DNA of 64,000 nt from Planctomycetota bacterium (GTDB lineage: Bacteria; Planctomycetota; Phycisphaerae; Phycisphaerales; UBA5793): assembly GCA_013112555.1 (NCBI GenBank), contig JABFGK010000001.1, positions 2,330,581 to 2,394,580 of the forward strand, in the 5' to 3' direction. The translations under genes and the position numbers were made by a program. This document shows positions 28,835-38,042 of the stretch, piece by piece. Every line of letters begins with the position of its first letter. Position 1 is the stretch's first letter. The notes below the pieces were generated by a model. That model did not search any database and had not been told where the DNA came from. It was given only the letters and a program-made list of their open reading frames with translations.

Positions 28835-31042
28835 TTAGCGTACAAATGCTTCAGGCAGTCCTCCGTCAACGACGAGTATCTGACCGGTCGTATTACGCGC
28901 CCGATCACTCACCAGGAACAGGATGGCTTCGGCCTGATCGCCCGGAGTTACCGGCTGCTTCAGAAGTGTTCGTTTTGCATAGAACTGCGCGAGCCGGTCA
29001 CGCAATGCTTCATCCGTCTCATCGTCAGCATGGTCGAGTCCGTATTTCGTCAGTGAGGCAATGACCCGATCACGCGGGAACATGGCCGAGCCGTTGACGA
29101 CTGCTGCCGGCGCCACGCCGTTGACTCTAACCATCGGTGCCAGTTCAACGGCCAACTCACGGACGAGGTGCGTGACGGCCGCTTTGGATGCGTCGTAGGC
29201 GAGACTGCCGCGCTTGGCGATCAGTCCATTGACGCTCGTGGCAACCACTGCGGCCCCATTGAGTTCCTGCGAGTCCCAGACAGAACGGACGGTATCGATG
29301 ACCTTGTATGTTCCCAGCACGTTGATGCCGAGCGACCGTTCCCATTGCTGGTCGGTGTTGTGACCGAACTCATCGGGAGACTCGTATACGCCGGCGGTAA
29401 TGATCACATCATCGATCCCGCCATAGGCCAGCACCGTCTGCTGCAGCAGTCCGGTGATTGCCTGACGATCCGTGATATCGACTTGGTGCGCGATGGCAGG
29501 GCCGCAGGCTGACACACCGGTCCCTGCAACGCCGATCCCCTCGCCCCGTGCCTCGGTGATCGAATCAGCCGTCTGCTGGGCAGCAACGTGATCCCTGTCG
29601 GCCGCCACGATGTGTGCCCCTTCGTGTGCCAGCCGTGCAGCAACGGCTTGGCCGATGCCACTGCCTGCCCCGACGACGACACAGACGCGTCGTGCCATCG
29701 GGTGCTCGGGCGGCATGCGACGGAGCTTTGCCTCCTCGAGCGCCCAGTACTCGATGTCAAATGCTTCCTGCTCACTGAGGGCCACGTACTCATCAATCGC
29801 CTCGGCCCCGCGCATGACTTCCACGGCACATCTGTAGAACTCAGCCGTGACGCGCGATTCGCTCTTGTTCTTCCCCCATGCAATCATGCCGATGCCGGGG
29901 ATAAGAATGACAGTTGGATAGGTTGGGCGTACCGGCGGGGAATCAGGGCTGCAACACCGCTCGTAGTATGATCGATAGTCTTTCTGATACTGTGCCAGGC
30001 CGCTCAGAATCTTTTCCTGCAACGTCTCGGGGCGCTCGTTGCCTGCGTCCCAGTCAATGTACAGCGGCTTAATCTTCGTCCTGAGGAAGTGATCCGGGCA
30101 TGACGTTCCAAGCGCTGCCAGGCGTGCGGCATCGCGGCTGTTCACGAACTGGCGAATCCGGTCGCCGGTTTCGACGGTCGCAACAAGGCGGCCGCAGTCG
30201 GCCATCTTCCCGCGCAACCAGGGGAGCAATGTGACCAGCGTTTCGTTTCGTTGCTGCTCGGGCAGGTCCGTAAACCGCGGTGCCCCGAACGCGAGATCGC
30301 CGAGATCATGCGACTCGATGTAGTCGGCTGCCCGATTGACCAGATCGATTGTCAACTCGTAACACTCTTGATCGTCATCGGCCCAGCAGATCAGCCCGTG
30401 CCCTCCGAGGACGGCCCCCTTACTTTGCGGGTGAGACGCAATCGCATTGCGGAGTTTCAAGCCCAGATCAAAGCCAGGGCGCTGCCAATCCAGCCAGAAC
30501 ACATCATCACCAAAGACCTCAGTGGTTAACTGTCTACCCCGCTTCGAGGCCGCAATGGCCACGACGGAGTCCGGGTGAACGTGATCGACGTGACGGTGTG
30601 GGATAAACGCATGAAGTGGCGTATCAATGGAGGGAGCACGAGTCCCCGTTCCCACTGCACAAAGAGGATACAGGCTGACCATCTCATCCTCTGCCGGCGT
30701 CTTCAGGCCGTGCGGATCAGATGACAGGTACCGTTTCTCAAGTGCCTGGACGCGCTGCAGCGACAGGCAGCAGAAGTGGTCGCTTCCCGCCGTGCGCAGG
30801 TCGCCGCCTGAGCCTTTGACCATGAGCACGTCGACCGGCGATCCGGTGACGGGATCGGTCTGCGTCATTTTGGATGATGTATTACCGCCCCCGGTATTCG
30901 TGATGCGCCGATCGGACCCGAGCAGGTTGGATCTGTATACCAGTCGATCGAGGGGGTTCAAGGTCTGTGCCTGCCCTGCGTCCCATGCTGCTCCGACCAT
31001 GTCCCGATCATCCCCCAATTCGCTCACCAGTCTGTGCTTCAT
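28835..31042 (-). CDS. Bifunctional rhamnulose-1-phosphate aldolase/short-chain dehydrogenase
   Basis: 735 residues from the ATG at 31042 (the start is uncertain; the frame is open to 31078). The N-terminal class II aldolase domain (about 1-400) has TNTGGGNTSSKM, VMVKGSGGDL-like spacing and HVHPDSVVAIA. The C-terminal SDR domain (about 470-735) has the Rossmann motif VVGAGSGIGQAVAARL and the YxxxK site in LAYDASKAAVTHL. This RhaEW-type architecture splits L-rhamnulose-1-phosphate and oxidises the resulting L-lactaldehyde to lactate. It is the first gene of the minus-strand operon, divergent from the DeoR-type regulator. Confidence 0.9.
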   Translation of the reverse strand: MKHRLVSELGDDRDMVGAAWDAGQAQTLNPLDRLVYRSNLLGSDRRITNTGGGNTSSKMTQTDPVTGSPVDVLMVKGSGGDLRTAGSDHFCCLSLQRVQALEKRYLSSDPHGLKTPAEDEMVSLYPLCAVGTGTRAPSIDTPLHAFIPHRHVDHVHPDSVVAIAASKRGRQLTTEVFGDDVFWLDWQRPGFDLGLKLRNAIASHPQSKGAVLGGHGLICWADDDQECYELTIDLVNRAADYIESHDLGDLAFGAPRFTDLPEQQRNETLVTLLPWLRGKMADCGRLVATVETGDRIRQFVNSRDAARLAALGTSCPDHFLRTKIKPLYIDWDAGNERPETLQEKILSGLAQYQKDYRSYYERCCSPDSPPVRPTYPTVILIPGIGMIAWGKNKSESRVTAEFYRCAVEVMRGAEAIDEYVALSEQEAFDIEYWALEEAKLRRMPPEHPMARRVCVVVGAGSGIGQAVAARLAHEGAHIVAADRDHVAAQQTADSITEARGEGIGVAGTGVSACGPAIAHQVDITDRQAITGLLQQTVLAYGGIDDVIITAGVYESPDEFGHNTDQQWERSLGINVLGTYKVIDTVRSVWDSQELNGAAVVATSVNGLIAKRGSLAYDASKAAVTHLVRELAVELAPMVRVNGVAPAAVVNGSAMFPRDRVIASLTKYGLDHADDETDEALRDRLAQFYAKRTLLKQPVTPGDQAEAILFLVSDRARNTTGQILVVDGGLPEAFVR

Positions 31043-31231
31043 CTCTCTAATTGTCCTCATCCCCGGCAGGCTATTCAAGTGTGAGCAGGCGAGCCGGTTA
31101 CCGTTTCATCTGCCAAATGGCCTATCTCGCACAGCATATCACTTTTTCAAACACCATCCAACATATTTGCCCAAAAAGCACAGAATTGCAAGCGCTACTC
31201 CCGCACTGATTTGGGCGCTAATGTGTGCAAC
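31043..31231. promoter_or_regulatory. Divergent control region of the rhamnose-type operon
   Basis: 189 bp between the oppositely oriented RhaEW-type gene and the DeoR-type repressor gene. The middle (about 31135-31195) is noticeably AT-rich for this genome, with CATATCAC and CATATTTGCCC. This is the expected location of both promoters and the repressor's operators. I could not single out a convincing -35/-10 pair or inverted repeat. Confidence 0.5.
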
Positions 31232-32008
31232 ATGCTACCAATTCAAAGACATCGAGAAATACTGAATCGGATCCAGGTTTCGGGCATCGTTCGAGTATCA
31301 GAGCTCGCACGGTCGCTGGCCGTCACGGAAGAGACAATCCGTCGGGATCTGGACAAGTTGGAGACTGACGGAAAGCTGATGCGTACCTATGGCGGCGCGA
31401 CCGCTGTTGGCGATCAGTATCGTGAGTTGCCATTCGAGCAGCGAAGTTCGATCAATCTTGATCAGAAGCAATCAATCGCTGTATGTGCTGTGTCATATGT
31501 AAGCGAGGGGGACGTCGTCGCTCTCGATGCCAGTTCCACAGCCTGCGAGATGGCGATGGTGCTGCGCGACATGCCACTGACATTGGTGTCGAACTCTGTC
31601 ACGGTGTGTTCGGCGGCCTCGTCACAGTCGCGGCTGACAGTGGTCTCGACGGGCGGCACGCTGGATCGCCCTTCGATGTCGTACATTGGGATGTTGGCTG
31701 AGGACGCGCTTGAAGGCTTCCATATTGGGAAGCTGTTCATGTCGAGCAAGGGGATCGACATAGAGCGCGGCCTGAGCGTTGCTGATGAGAGCCATGCGCG
31801 AATCAAGAAGCGAATGATTGAACTGGCAGACACCGTGTATCTGGTGGCAGACTCCAGCAAGTTCGGGCTTCGTGCTGCTCGGTTCTTCGCGTCAATTCGT
31901 GAGATTGACGTGCTGATCACGGACCAACAGGCGGCCCCAGACTACATCGATCAGATCCGTGATGCGGGCGTCGAGGTGGTTCTTGCAGAACATCGCAGCC
32001 GTTCTTGA
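31232..32008 (+). CDS. DeoR/GlpR-family transcriptional regulator
   Basis: 258 residues from the ATG at 31232. The N-terminal winged helix has the family signature LPIQRHREILNRI and VSELARSLAVTEETIRRDLDKLE, then MRTYGGA. The C-terminal DeoR sensor domain (ISS-like phosphosugar-binding fold) includes VALDASSTACEMAM, LVSNS and STGGTLDRPS. Such proteins typically repress sugar operons and release DNA on binding a phosphorylated intermediate. Its divergent placement makes it the probable regulator of the rhamnose-type operon; the effector may be rhamnulose-1-phosphate (inference). Confidence 0.9.
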   Translation: MLPIQRHREILNRIQVSGIVRVSELARSLAVTEETIRRDLDKLETDGKLMRTYGGATAVGDQYRELPFEQRSSINLDQKQSIAVCAVSYVSEGDVVALDASSTACEMAMVLRDMPLTLVSNSVTVCSAASSQSRLTVVSTGGTLDRPSMSYIGMLAEDALEGFHIGKLFMSSKGIDIERGLSVADESHARIKKRMIELADTVYLVADSSKFGLRAARFFASIREIDVLITDQQAAPDYIDQIRDAGVEVVLAEHRSRS

Positions 32009-32152
32009 CGGCTCCCCCTGATTCTCACAGAGTCCGGTCATACCATGCCGAGCGACGTCCCGGCCGCGCAGTGATTGCCCCGACAGTGGCAACCGCGCGG
32101 TCTCTGAATCCCACTCAAGCATCCGGTTCCAGTACGAAAGTGCATCAAACGA

Positions 32153-33488
32153 ATGAATACTGACAGTGCAGACCAGGCCACCTGTCGAATGCGTTCATGG
32201 GTTGAATCCGCCAATGGCCCGAGTGCGGACTTCCCACTATCCAACTTGCCGTACGGGGTGTTTTCGCGAACGGCAGGTCCGAAGGACGTGCGCCGAGTCG
32301 GGGTGGCGATCGGCGACTTCGTGCTGGACATTGCGGAAGCCTGGGCCGAACTTGTCCCGAGTGAGCCGATGCTCGGATACGAGTTGTTTGATGAGCCGTC
32401 GCTCAACCCTTTTCTGGCCGAGGGCCGGGTCGTGTGGGACTTCGTTCGGAATCAACTGCAGAGTTGGCTGAGTGCCGGATGCCCTGTGCTGCGTGACAAC
32501 ACGGCACTGCGGGAACGTGCGATGATTCCACTGTCGCAGGTCGAGTTACACATGCCGATCGAGATCGGCAACTACACGGACTTCTATGCCTCGGAGTATC
32601 ACGCCACGAACGTGGGCTCCATGTTTCGGCCGGACAATCCGCTACTCCCGAACTGGAAGAATCTCCCGGTCGGGTATCACGGCCGGGCGTCGTCGATCGT
32701 GGTGTCGGGAACTGACGTGATTCGCCCATGCGGCCAGACGAAGAGCGATGATGCCGAGAGGCCGTCATTCGGGCCGTCTCGTCTGCTGGACTATGAACTT
32801 GAAGTAGGGTTTGTGACCGGCCCCGGCAACGAGCCAGGGCAGCGTATTCCCATTGAGGATGCCGCCAACCACATCTTCGGGCTCGTTCTCGTCAATGACT
32901 GGTCGGCCCGTGACATGCAGAAGTGGGAGTATCAACCGCTCGGCCCGTTTCTGGCAAAGAGTTTTGCCACGACGATCAGTCCCTGGGTAGTTCCTCTTGA
33001 CGCGCTTGCTGCCGTACCGCGTGGCGACCGAACGTCAGCCGGACGACCCGAAGGCGCTGCCGTACCTCGACGGTGCATGGGACTGGGGTCTCGATCTGAG
33101 ACTGCAAGTCGCCCTGCAGACGGTTGAAATGCGTCGTCAGGGGATGCCGCCGGCTGTGATCACCGATACCAACTTCAAGCACATGTATTGGAACATCTGC
33201 CACCAGTTGGCACACCAGACGTGCAACGGATGCAATGTCCAGCCGGGTGACTTGTATGCATCAGGGACCGTGAGCGGGCCGGAGAAGGAATCTCGAGGGT
33301 GTCTGCTGGAGCGGTGCTGGCGCGGGACCGAGCCGCTCGAACTGCCCAGCGGCGAAAAGCGTGCGTTCCTGGCCGACGGTGACGAAGTGACGATCACGGG
33401 GTGGTGTGGCGGTGAGGGGCAGGGTGCGGAGCGGATCGGCTTCGGTGCATGCACCGGGACCGTGCTGCCAGCCATTGTCGATGCGTAG
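32153..33488 (+). pseudogene. fahA: Fumarylacetoacetase, interrupted by a single-base frameshift
   Basis: Last step of tyrosine catabolism: fumarylacetoacetate to fumarate and acetoacetate. The first frame (32153 onward) has the N-terminal domain and active-site blocks NYTDFYASEYHATNVG, VGYHGRASSIV, DYELEVGFV and NDWSARDMQKWEYQPLGPF. After FATTISPWVVPLDAL the homology jumps to the +1 frame (LPYRVATERQPDDPKALPYLD). It continues there to NGCNVQPGDLYASGT and ends at 33488. Skipping one base at about 33003-33012 restores a full-length enzyme with every key residue. It is therefore a very recent pseudogene, a sequencing error, or a recoded gene. It lies 144 bp after the DeoR-type gene with no obvious pathway link. 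Confidence 0.85.
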
Positions 33489-33548
33489 ATCAGTCGCCCG
33501 CCGGCGTCTGCCGGGTCGGCCGAGCACGTGCGTGAGATTGCATGTGGA

Positions 33549-35954
33549 TCAGTTGACAAAACTAAGCCGAATACGGATGTCATCAAGATCATCCATCTGC
33601 AGGAACACGCGCTGATCGCCGTCGGTTTTCTTGTCGCCATCAAAGTCGAGCGGGTCCGCTTTCAGCACGATACCGAAGTTCTCTCCGGTGACCATCCACT
33701 CATGCAGCGCGGTGATCAGTGTCGTCGATCGGCCCATGCTGACCGGCGTGCCCGGTGGATACTGCGGGCCTGACAGCGCGCTGAGCGATTGATCCCGCGG
33801 GTCATAGAAGCCATGCTCGCCGAGTTTCGTATAGGCGCTGTACAACAGGTGTGGCGGGAGATCAACCAGGCCAACCTGTGCTTCTGAATGATGCCCGCGT
33901 TCGAGTTTATTCCAGCGGATATTCCGTGCGAGGAAGGGGTCGATCATCATCGGGTAGGCCCGGACCGGTCCGGTATCGGAATCGCGGGTCGCATACGGGG
34001 GCGGCGAAGATGTCTCATCCCAGGATTCGAGCCAGACATCAGACGAATCGGATTGGATTCGGAAGATGACTTGAGCCGACGTAATGTCAGCCAATGACAT
34101 CCCTGACTGTCGGAGTTGTGCATACAGCGCTGCGATCTTGAACTTAACAAAGACGCGAGATTCGGTGCCGTCGATATCAAACCCGAGCGGCAGCGCCCCC
34201 CCACTGGCCGTCACCTCGTTGGCTGCATTGAGGGCGAACACACCGTCCACGGGAATCCCGACCTCGATCCACTTCCTGCCTTCCGGATCCACTTCCGGCA
34301 CAGCCGTCGGCCACTGATCGACGACTCGATCCCACATTCGATAGAACGCCGTCGGGACCGACCCGTCGGCCAGGTCATTCACTTCCTCCGGATCGGCCAG
34401 GAGGTCGTAGAACTCAACGAGTCGGGGAGTTTTGGCACCATCCTGCAGCGGACGATAGTCTGCCGCCGTCGTATCGATCACGAGTTTGTACTGTCCATCA
34501 GTCACCGCCACGCGATGGATTTCCTCGGGTCTGTTCTGAACCTGACGTCGAATGGTCAATCCGGATACGGTGATCTCATGGTCATCACGTGTGTCCGAGT
34601 AGCCGAGGTAGTACGCGAAGCTGCGGCCGGCGCGTGGCAGCGGCCCCCGTTCGCTCGGGACGCCGCCGGTGGCATCGACAATGTCGGCGATCGTATCGTA
34701 CAGATCAACATAACTCGTCAGTCGATCAACAACGATGGGCCCGATGCCACCAGTGTCAGAGATCCCTTCTCCGAACACGAGGAGCGGGACACGAATCCCG
34801 CCTTCATAGACGGTGCCTTTGGCATGGCCGCGATAGGTGTACTCATTCGGGAGATTCGAGTACATCGACACGGCGTACTCCGGACCTTCGTACCCTTCGG
34901 TCGCAAAACTCGGTGTTCCATTGTCGCTCAGGAAGAAGACGATCGTGTCGCTGGACTCGATGTAGTTGCCTTGAAGATCAATGACTCCCAGATCAGTCAG
35001 CATGGCTCCGATTGTTGTGTCAATCCCTTCAATGACCGCACGGTAGCGATTCCGGTCGGTCTCGAAGAACGGATCGTTCTCGTCGTAATACAAGAATGGG
35101 TCGCTGAGCAGATCGAAGTTAACCCGCCACCAGTGGCGCTCGTTGCAGTCTCGCGCTCGGGCGTGCGGGTCCATGGTGTGATAGAACAGGGCGTAGGGGC
35201 CGGCACCATTCTGGACGGCAGCAACGGCCTCCTCGGCACTGCCTGTGATGCGGTCGGTATCGGTGGTCCAGTTGTGGGCATCATCGCAGGCTGGATCGCC
35301 ACAGGAACACTGGGGAAACGGGAAGCCGCAGTAGACATCGCCAGCCCACTTTTCAATGCACCAGTTGTCCTCGTAGGTGTCATAGGGTTCTGTGAAGCCC
35401 TGATCATTCGGCTCTTGATACCCGACATATGAGGGAGCATCGATCGGTCGGGGCACGCTCGCCTCACCGGAATGCCATTTGTCAATCAGGATCGTGCGAT
35501 ATCCCGAGTCCCGAAGGAGTTCCGGCATCGTGTGTTCATAGGTCTGCATCCCGACCCGATCACGAACCCACATCGGTGACTTGCGTGAGTTAACAACATG
35601 CGCCACGCCGGTCGTGCATGGATGTCGACCGGTCATGAGGCCGACGCGCGTCGGCGAGCAGTACGGATTCGTGCGACAGTTGGTAAAGACGACACCCTGA
35701 TCCGATAGAAGCGAGAGTGTCGGCGTGTGACATGCCATGTCAAAGCCGTCGGGATGAAACCAGTTCTGCCCGCTGATGGCCTCGAGGCCCTGATCGTCGG
35801 TCACAATGACGATGATGTTGGGTAGCGACTGAAACCCGAGCGCCGGGCTGACGGCACAGCACAGCAGGACCAGCCAGGCGACCCTCGCCACCGGATGAAG
35901 ATAGACCCGCCAGTGTGGCTCAGCAGAACGCTGCGCCTGTACTTCGCACCGCAT
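33549..35954 (-). CDS. Secreted type I sulfatase with C-terminal extension
   Basis: 801 residues from the ATG at 35954, with a signal peptide ending near SPALGFQ. It begins LPNIIVIVTDDQG (metal ligands) and carries CSPTRVGLMTGRHP, the CxPxR motif whose Cys (about residue 99) becomes formylglycine. FFLSDNGTPS supplies the second metal-binding block. The sulfatase core ends near residue 540. The C-terminal part (about 570-801) is beta-rich (VFVKFKIAALYAQLRQSG, AQVIFRIQSDS) and looks like a DNRLRE-type or carbohydrate-binding module. Likely removes sulfate from extracellular polysaccharide; substrate unknown. No maturase gene is in this window. Confidence 0.9.
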   Translation of the reverse strand: MRCEVQAQRSAEPHWRVYLHPVARVAWLVLLCCAVSPALGFQSLPNIIVIVTDDQGLEAISGQNWFHPDGFDMACHTPTLSLLSDQGVVFTNCRTNPYCSPTRVGLMTGRHPCTTGVAHVVNSRKSPMWVRDRVGMQTYEHTMPELLRDSGYRTILIDKWHSGEASVPRPIDAPSYVGYQEPNDQGFTEPYDTYEDNWCIEKWAGDVYCGFPFPQCSCGDPACDDAHNWTTDTDRITGSAEEAVAAVQNGAGPYALFYHTMDPHARARDCNERHWWRVNFDLLSDPFLYYDENDPFFETDRNRYRAVIEGIDTTIGAMLTDLGVIDLQGNYIESSDTIVFFLSDNGTPSFATEGYEGPEYAVSMYSNLPNEYTYRGHAKGTVYEGGIRVPLLVFGEGISDTGGIGPIVVDRLTSYVDLYDTIADIVDATGGVPSERGPLPRAGRSFAYYLGYSDTRDDHEITVSGLTIRRQVQNRPEEIHRVAVTDGQYKLVIDTTAADYRPLQDGAKTPRLVEFYDLLADPEEVNDLADGSVPTAFYRMWDRVVDQWPTAVPEVDPEGRKWIEVGIPVDGVFALNAANEVTASGGALPLGFDIDGTESRVFVKFKIAALYAQLRQSGMSLADITSAQVIFRIQSDSSDVWLESWDETSSPPPYATRDSDTGPVRAYPMMIDPFLARNIRWNKLERGHHSEAQVGLVDLPPHLLYSAYTKLGEHGFYDPRDQSLSALSGPQYPPGTPVSMGRSTTLITALHEWMVTGENFGIVLKADPLDFDGDKKTDGDQRVFLQMDDLDDIRIRLSFVN

Positions 35955-36635
35955 ATGCACTCTCTCCCAGCAGCCTGCCACGCTGATGTGGCCTCTTAAC
36001 GCACCTGTTTCAGACGGCCAGGTTCTTGAGTCTCAATCGGATTGCAGATCGACGACTTGTGAAACCCTGACTGTCACGTTCATGCAACGGGATGGCACAG
36101 GCTGACGCACCCAGCGTGCCAGTCCTCCAAAGCAAGTAAGAACTGATCATGCCGACGCACCTGTCGGCTCGTTGTTCATCGATACCAGCGATGCCCGGCT
36201 GACATGCACGAGCACTTCTGAAATGTACACGCTGGCATTGAGCCAATACTACACTCAGGCAGTTGCGTCTGCAAGGCGGATGTGGTATTCAGAATAAGGA
36301 CCGTTCTGTTGGGCAGCGGTTTGTATCAGCCATGCCGATCGAGCCGGGCTGCTAGTCCGATAAATACAGAGGATCCAGTGGGGATCACTCGATTTCATAC
36401 TGACTTGCCAATCCAGATACCCGGTTTACGGCACCGAGAAAACTACTCATTTTTGTGGCTTCGAGTACTGCCCGAGCCAGAGCCTCAGGTGCCTGCCGGC
36501 AGTCTGTGAGCCTGGATAAAGACAGAGATACCCCATCTTAACTACTGGTACTCAAGTATCCAGATTCATGGCACAGGGCGGGCCACTCGCCAAGCGAATG
36601 GTGCGACAGGGCTTGATGACATGGAGCCACTTGAT
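35955..36635. other. Gene-free stretch upstream of the sulfatase
   Basis: About 680 bp. Short open frames on both strands have no recognisable homology or ribosome binding sites. A 10-bp palindrome CTGCCGGCAG lies at 36493-36502. The sulfatase promoter should be near its right-hand start. I see nothing else. Confidence 0.35.
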
Positions 36636-38006
36636 TCATCCGGATTGAGGGGCGCGCTCCAGATGGTACTTGCGGATCTTGTTATAAACGGTCACTCGAT
36701 CGATCTGCAGGACTTTGGCAGCCTGTGTGATGTTCCACCCGGTGCGCTTGAGCACTTCACGAATGTGGCGACGCTCAACCTGTTCCAGGGAGTCGCCCCC
36801 TTCGAGATTTGCAGAAGCGGACGCCCCGTACATCGGCAGATCGTGCGGTTTGATGGCAGGCGGTGATCCGACGACCATGGCGCGTTCGATGGCATTTGAC
36901 AACTCCCGGACATTGCCGGGCCAGTTGTACTCGGTCAGCACCTCCATGGCTTCAGGACTAATCTCGGAGATGCGCTTCTCCATCTGCTGGGCGAATCGGC
37001 GCACGAAATGATCGGCCAGCAGGGGAATGTCGCTCCGACGGGCTCGAAGCGGTGGGGCCTCGATCGTGAAGACGTTGATCCGGTAGTAGAAGTCTTCGCG
37101 GAACCGGTTCTCCTCGATGGCAGTGGCGAGGTTCTCGTTCGTGGCACAGACGACGCGAAAGTCAACGTGAATGGTCGTCGAGCCGCCGATCCGAGTAAAC
37201 TCGCGCGTTTCCAGGGCTCGAAGAAGCTGGATCTGCATTTTTGGAGTGATGGCCCCGATCTCATCGAGGAACAGGGTGCCCCCGTCGGCCATTTCGAGCT
37301 TGCCCATCCGTCGGTGATCGGCACCGGTGAATGCACCCTTCTCATGGCCGAACAACTCGCTCTCAAGCAGGCTCTCCGGGACGGCACCGCAGTTGACGGA
37401 CACGATCGGGCGGTAGCGGCGTCGGCTGTTGGCATGGATGGCTCGGGCGATCAGTTCCTTGCCGGTCCCGCTCTCGCCGATCACCAGCACGGTGGCATCG
37501 GTTTGCGAGACATGCTGGATCAACTCCATCACTTTATGAACGGCCGGACTCTCGCCGACAATCGTGTCCACCGACACGAGTTCGTCGATCTTCTCCCGAA
37601 GTTGCGTGTTCTCCTCGCGGAGGCGTCGCTGTTCAACGGCTCGTCGCACGAGGTGGCTCAACTCTTCGGGATCGATCGGCTTGGTAACGTAGTCGAAGGC
37701 CCCCTGCTTCAGAGCGCGCACGGCTGTGTCAACCGATGCGTAGGCAGTAATCATAATGACGGCCACGTCCGGGCTGATCTCGTGAAGGCGCTGCTGGAGT
37801 TCCATCCCGTCCATTCCCGGCATCTTAATATCGACCAGCGCGACATCGATCGGGTCGTTCTCGATCACTGAGAGTGCTTTGGCAGCACACTCGACGGCTT
37901 GCACTTCAAACCCGTCCTTTCGAAACCAACTGCTTAACGAGTCCCGGACGGAGAATTCATCATCAACCACGAGGATTCGTGGTGCCGTGTTCAGTGCCGT
38001 TGTCAT
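36636..38006 (-). CDS. NtrC-type sigma-54-dependent response regulator
   Basis: 456 residues in three domains. The receiver (about 10-125) has ILVVDDEFS, the phosphoacceptor Asp in ALVDIKMPGMDG and the conserved Thr/Lys in MITAYAS and DYVTKPID. The AAA+ domain has Walker A GESGTGKE, the sigma-54 contact loop GAFTGA and Walker B GGTLFLDEIG. The C-terminal Fis-type helix-turn-helix (RRHIREVLKRTGWNITQAAKVL) binds enhancers. The cognate kinase gene ends 36 nt upstream. Two perfect sigma-54 promoters precede the divergent redox genes (39905 and 40897), so those are the probable targets. Confidence 0.93.
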   Translation of the reverse strand: MTTALNTAPRILVVDDEFSVRDSLSSWFRKDGFEVQAVECAAKALSVIENDPIDVALVDIKMPGMDGMELQQRLHEISPDVAVIMITAYASVDTAVRALKQGAFDYVTKPIDPEELSHLVRRAVEQRRLREENTQLREKIDELVSVDTIVGESPAVHKVMELIQHVSQTDATVLVIGESGTGKELIARAIHANSRRRYRPIVSVNCGAVPESLLESELFGHEKGAFTGADHRRMGKLEMADGGTLFLDEIGAITPKMQIQLLRALETREFTRIGGSTTIHVDFRVVCATNENLATAIEENRFREDFYYRINVFTIEAPPLRARRSDIPLLADHFVRRFAQQMEKRISEISPEAMEVLTEYNWPGNVRELSNAIERAMVVGSPPAIKPHDLPMYGASASANLEGGDSLEQVERRHIREVLKRTGWNITQAAKVLQIDRVTVYNKIRKYHLERAPQSG

Positions 38007-38042
38007 CGTGTACCCCGCCTTTCAGACAGAACATGGATCGGC

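Noticed and set aside
22490-31042. Bacterial microcompartment locus for fucose/rhamnose
   Set aside because: No shell protein genes are found next to the catabolic genes.
36010-36509. Short open frames between the sulfatase and the NtrC-type gene
   Set aside because: No ribosome binding site, no recognisable sequence and unsuitable composition.
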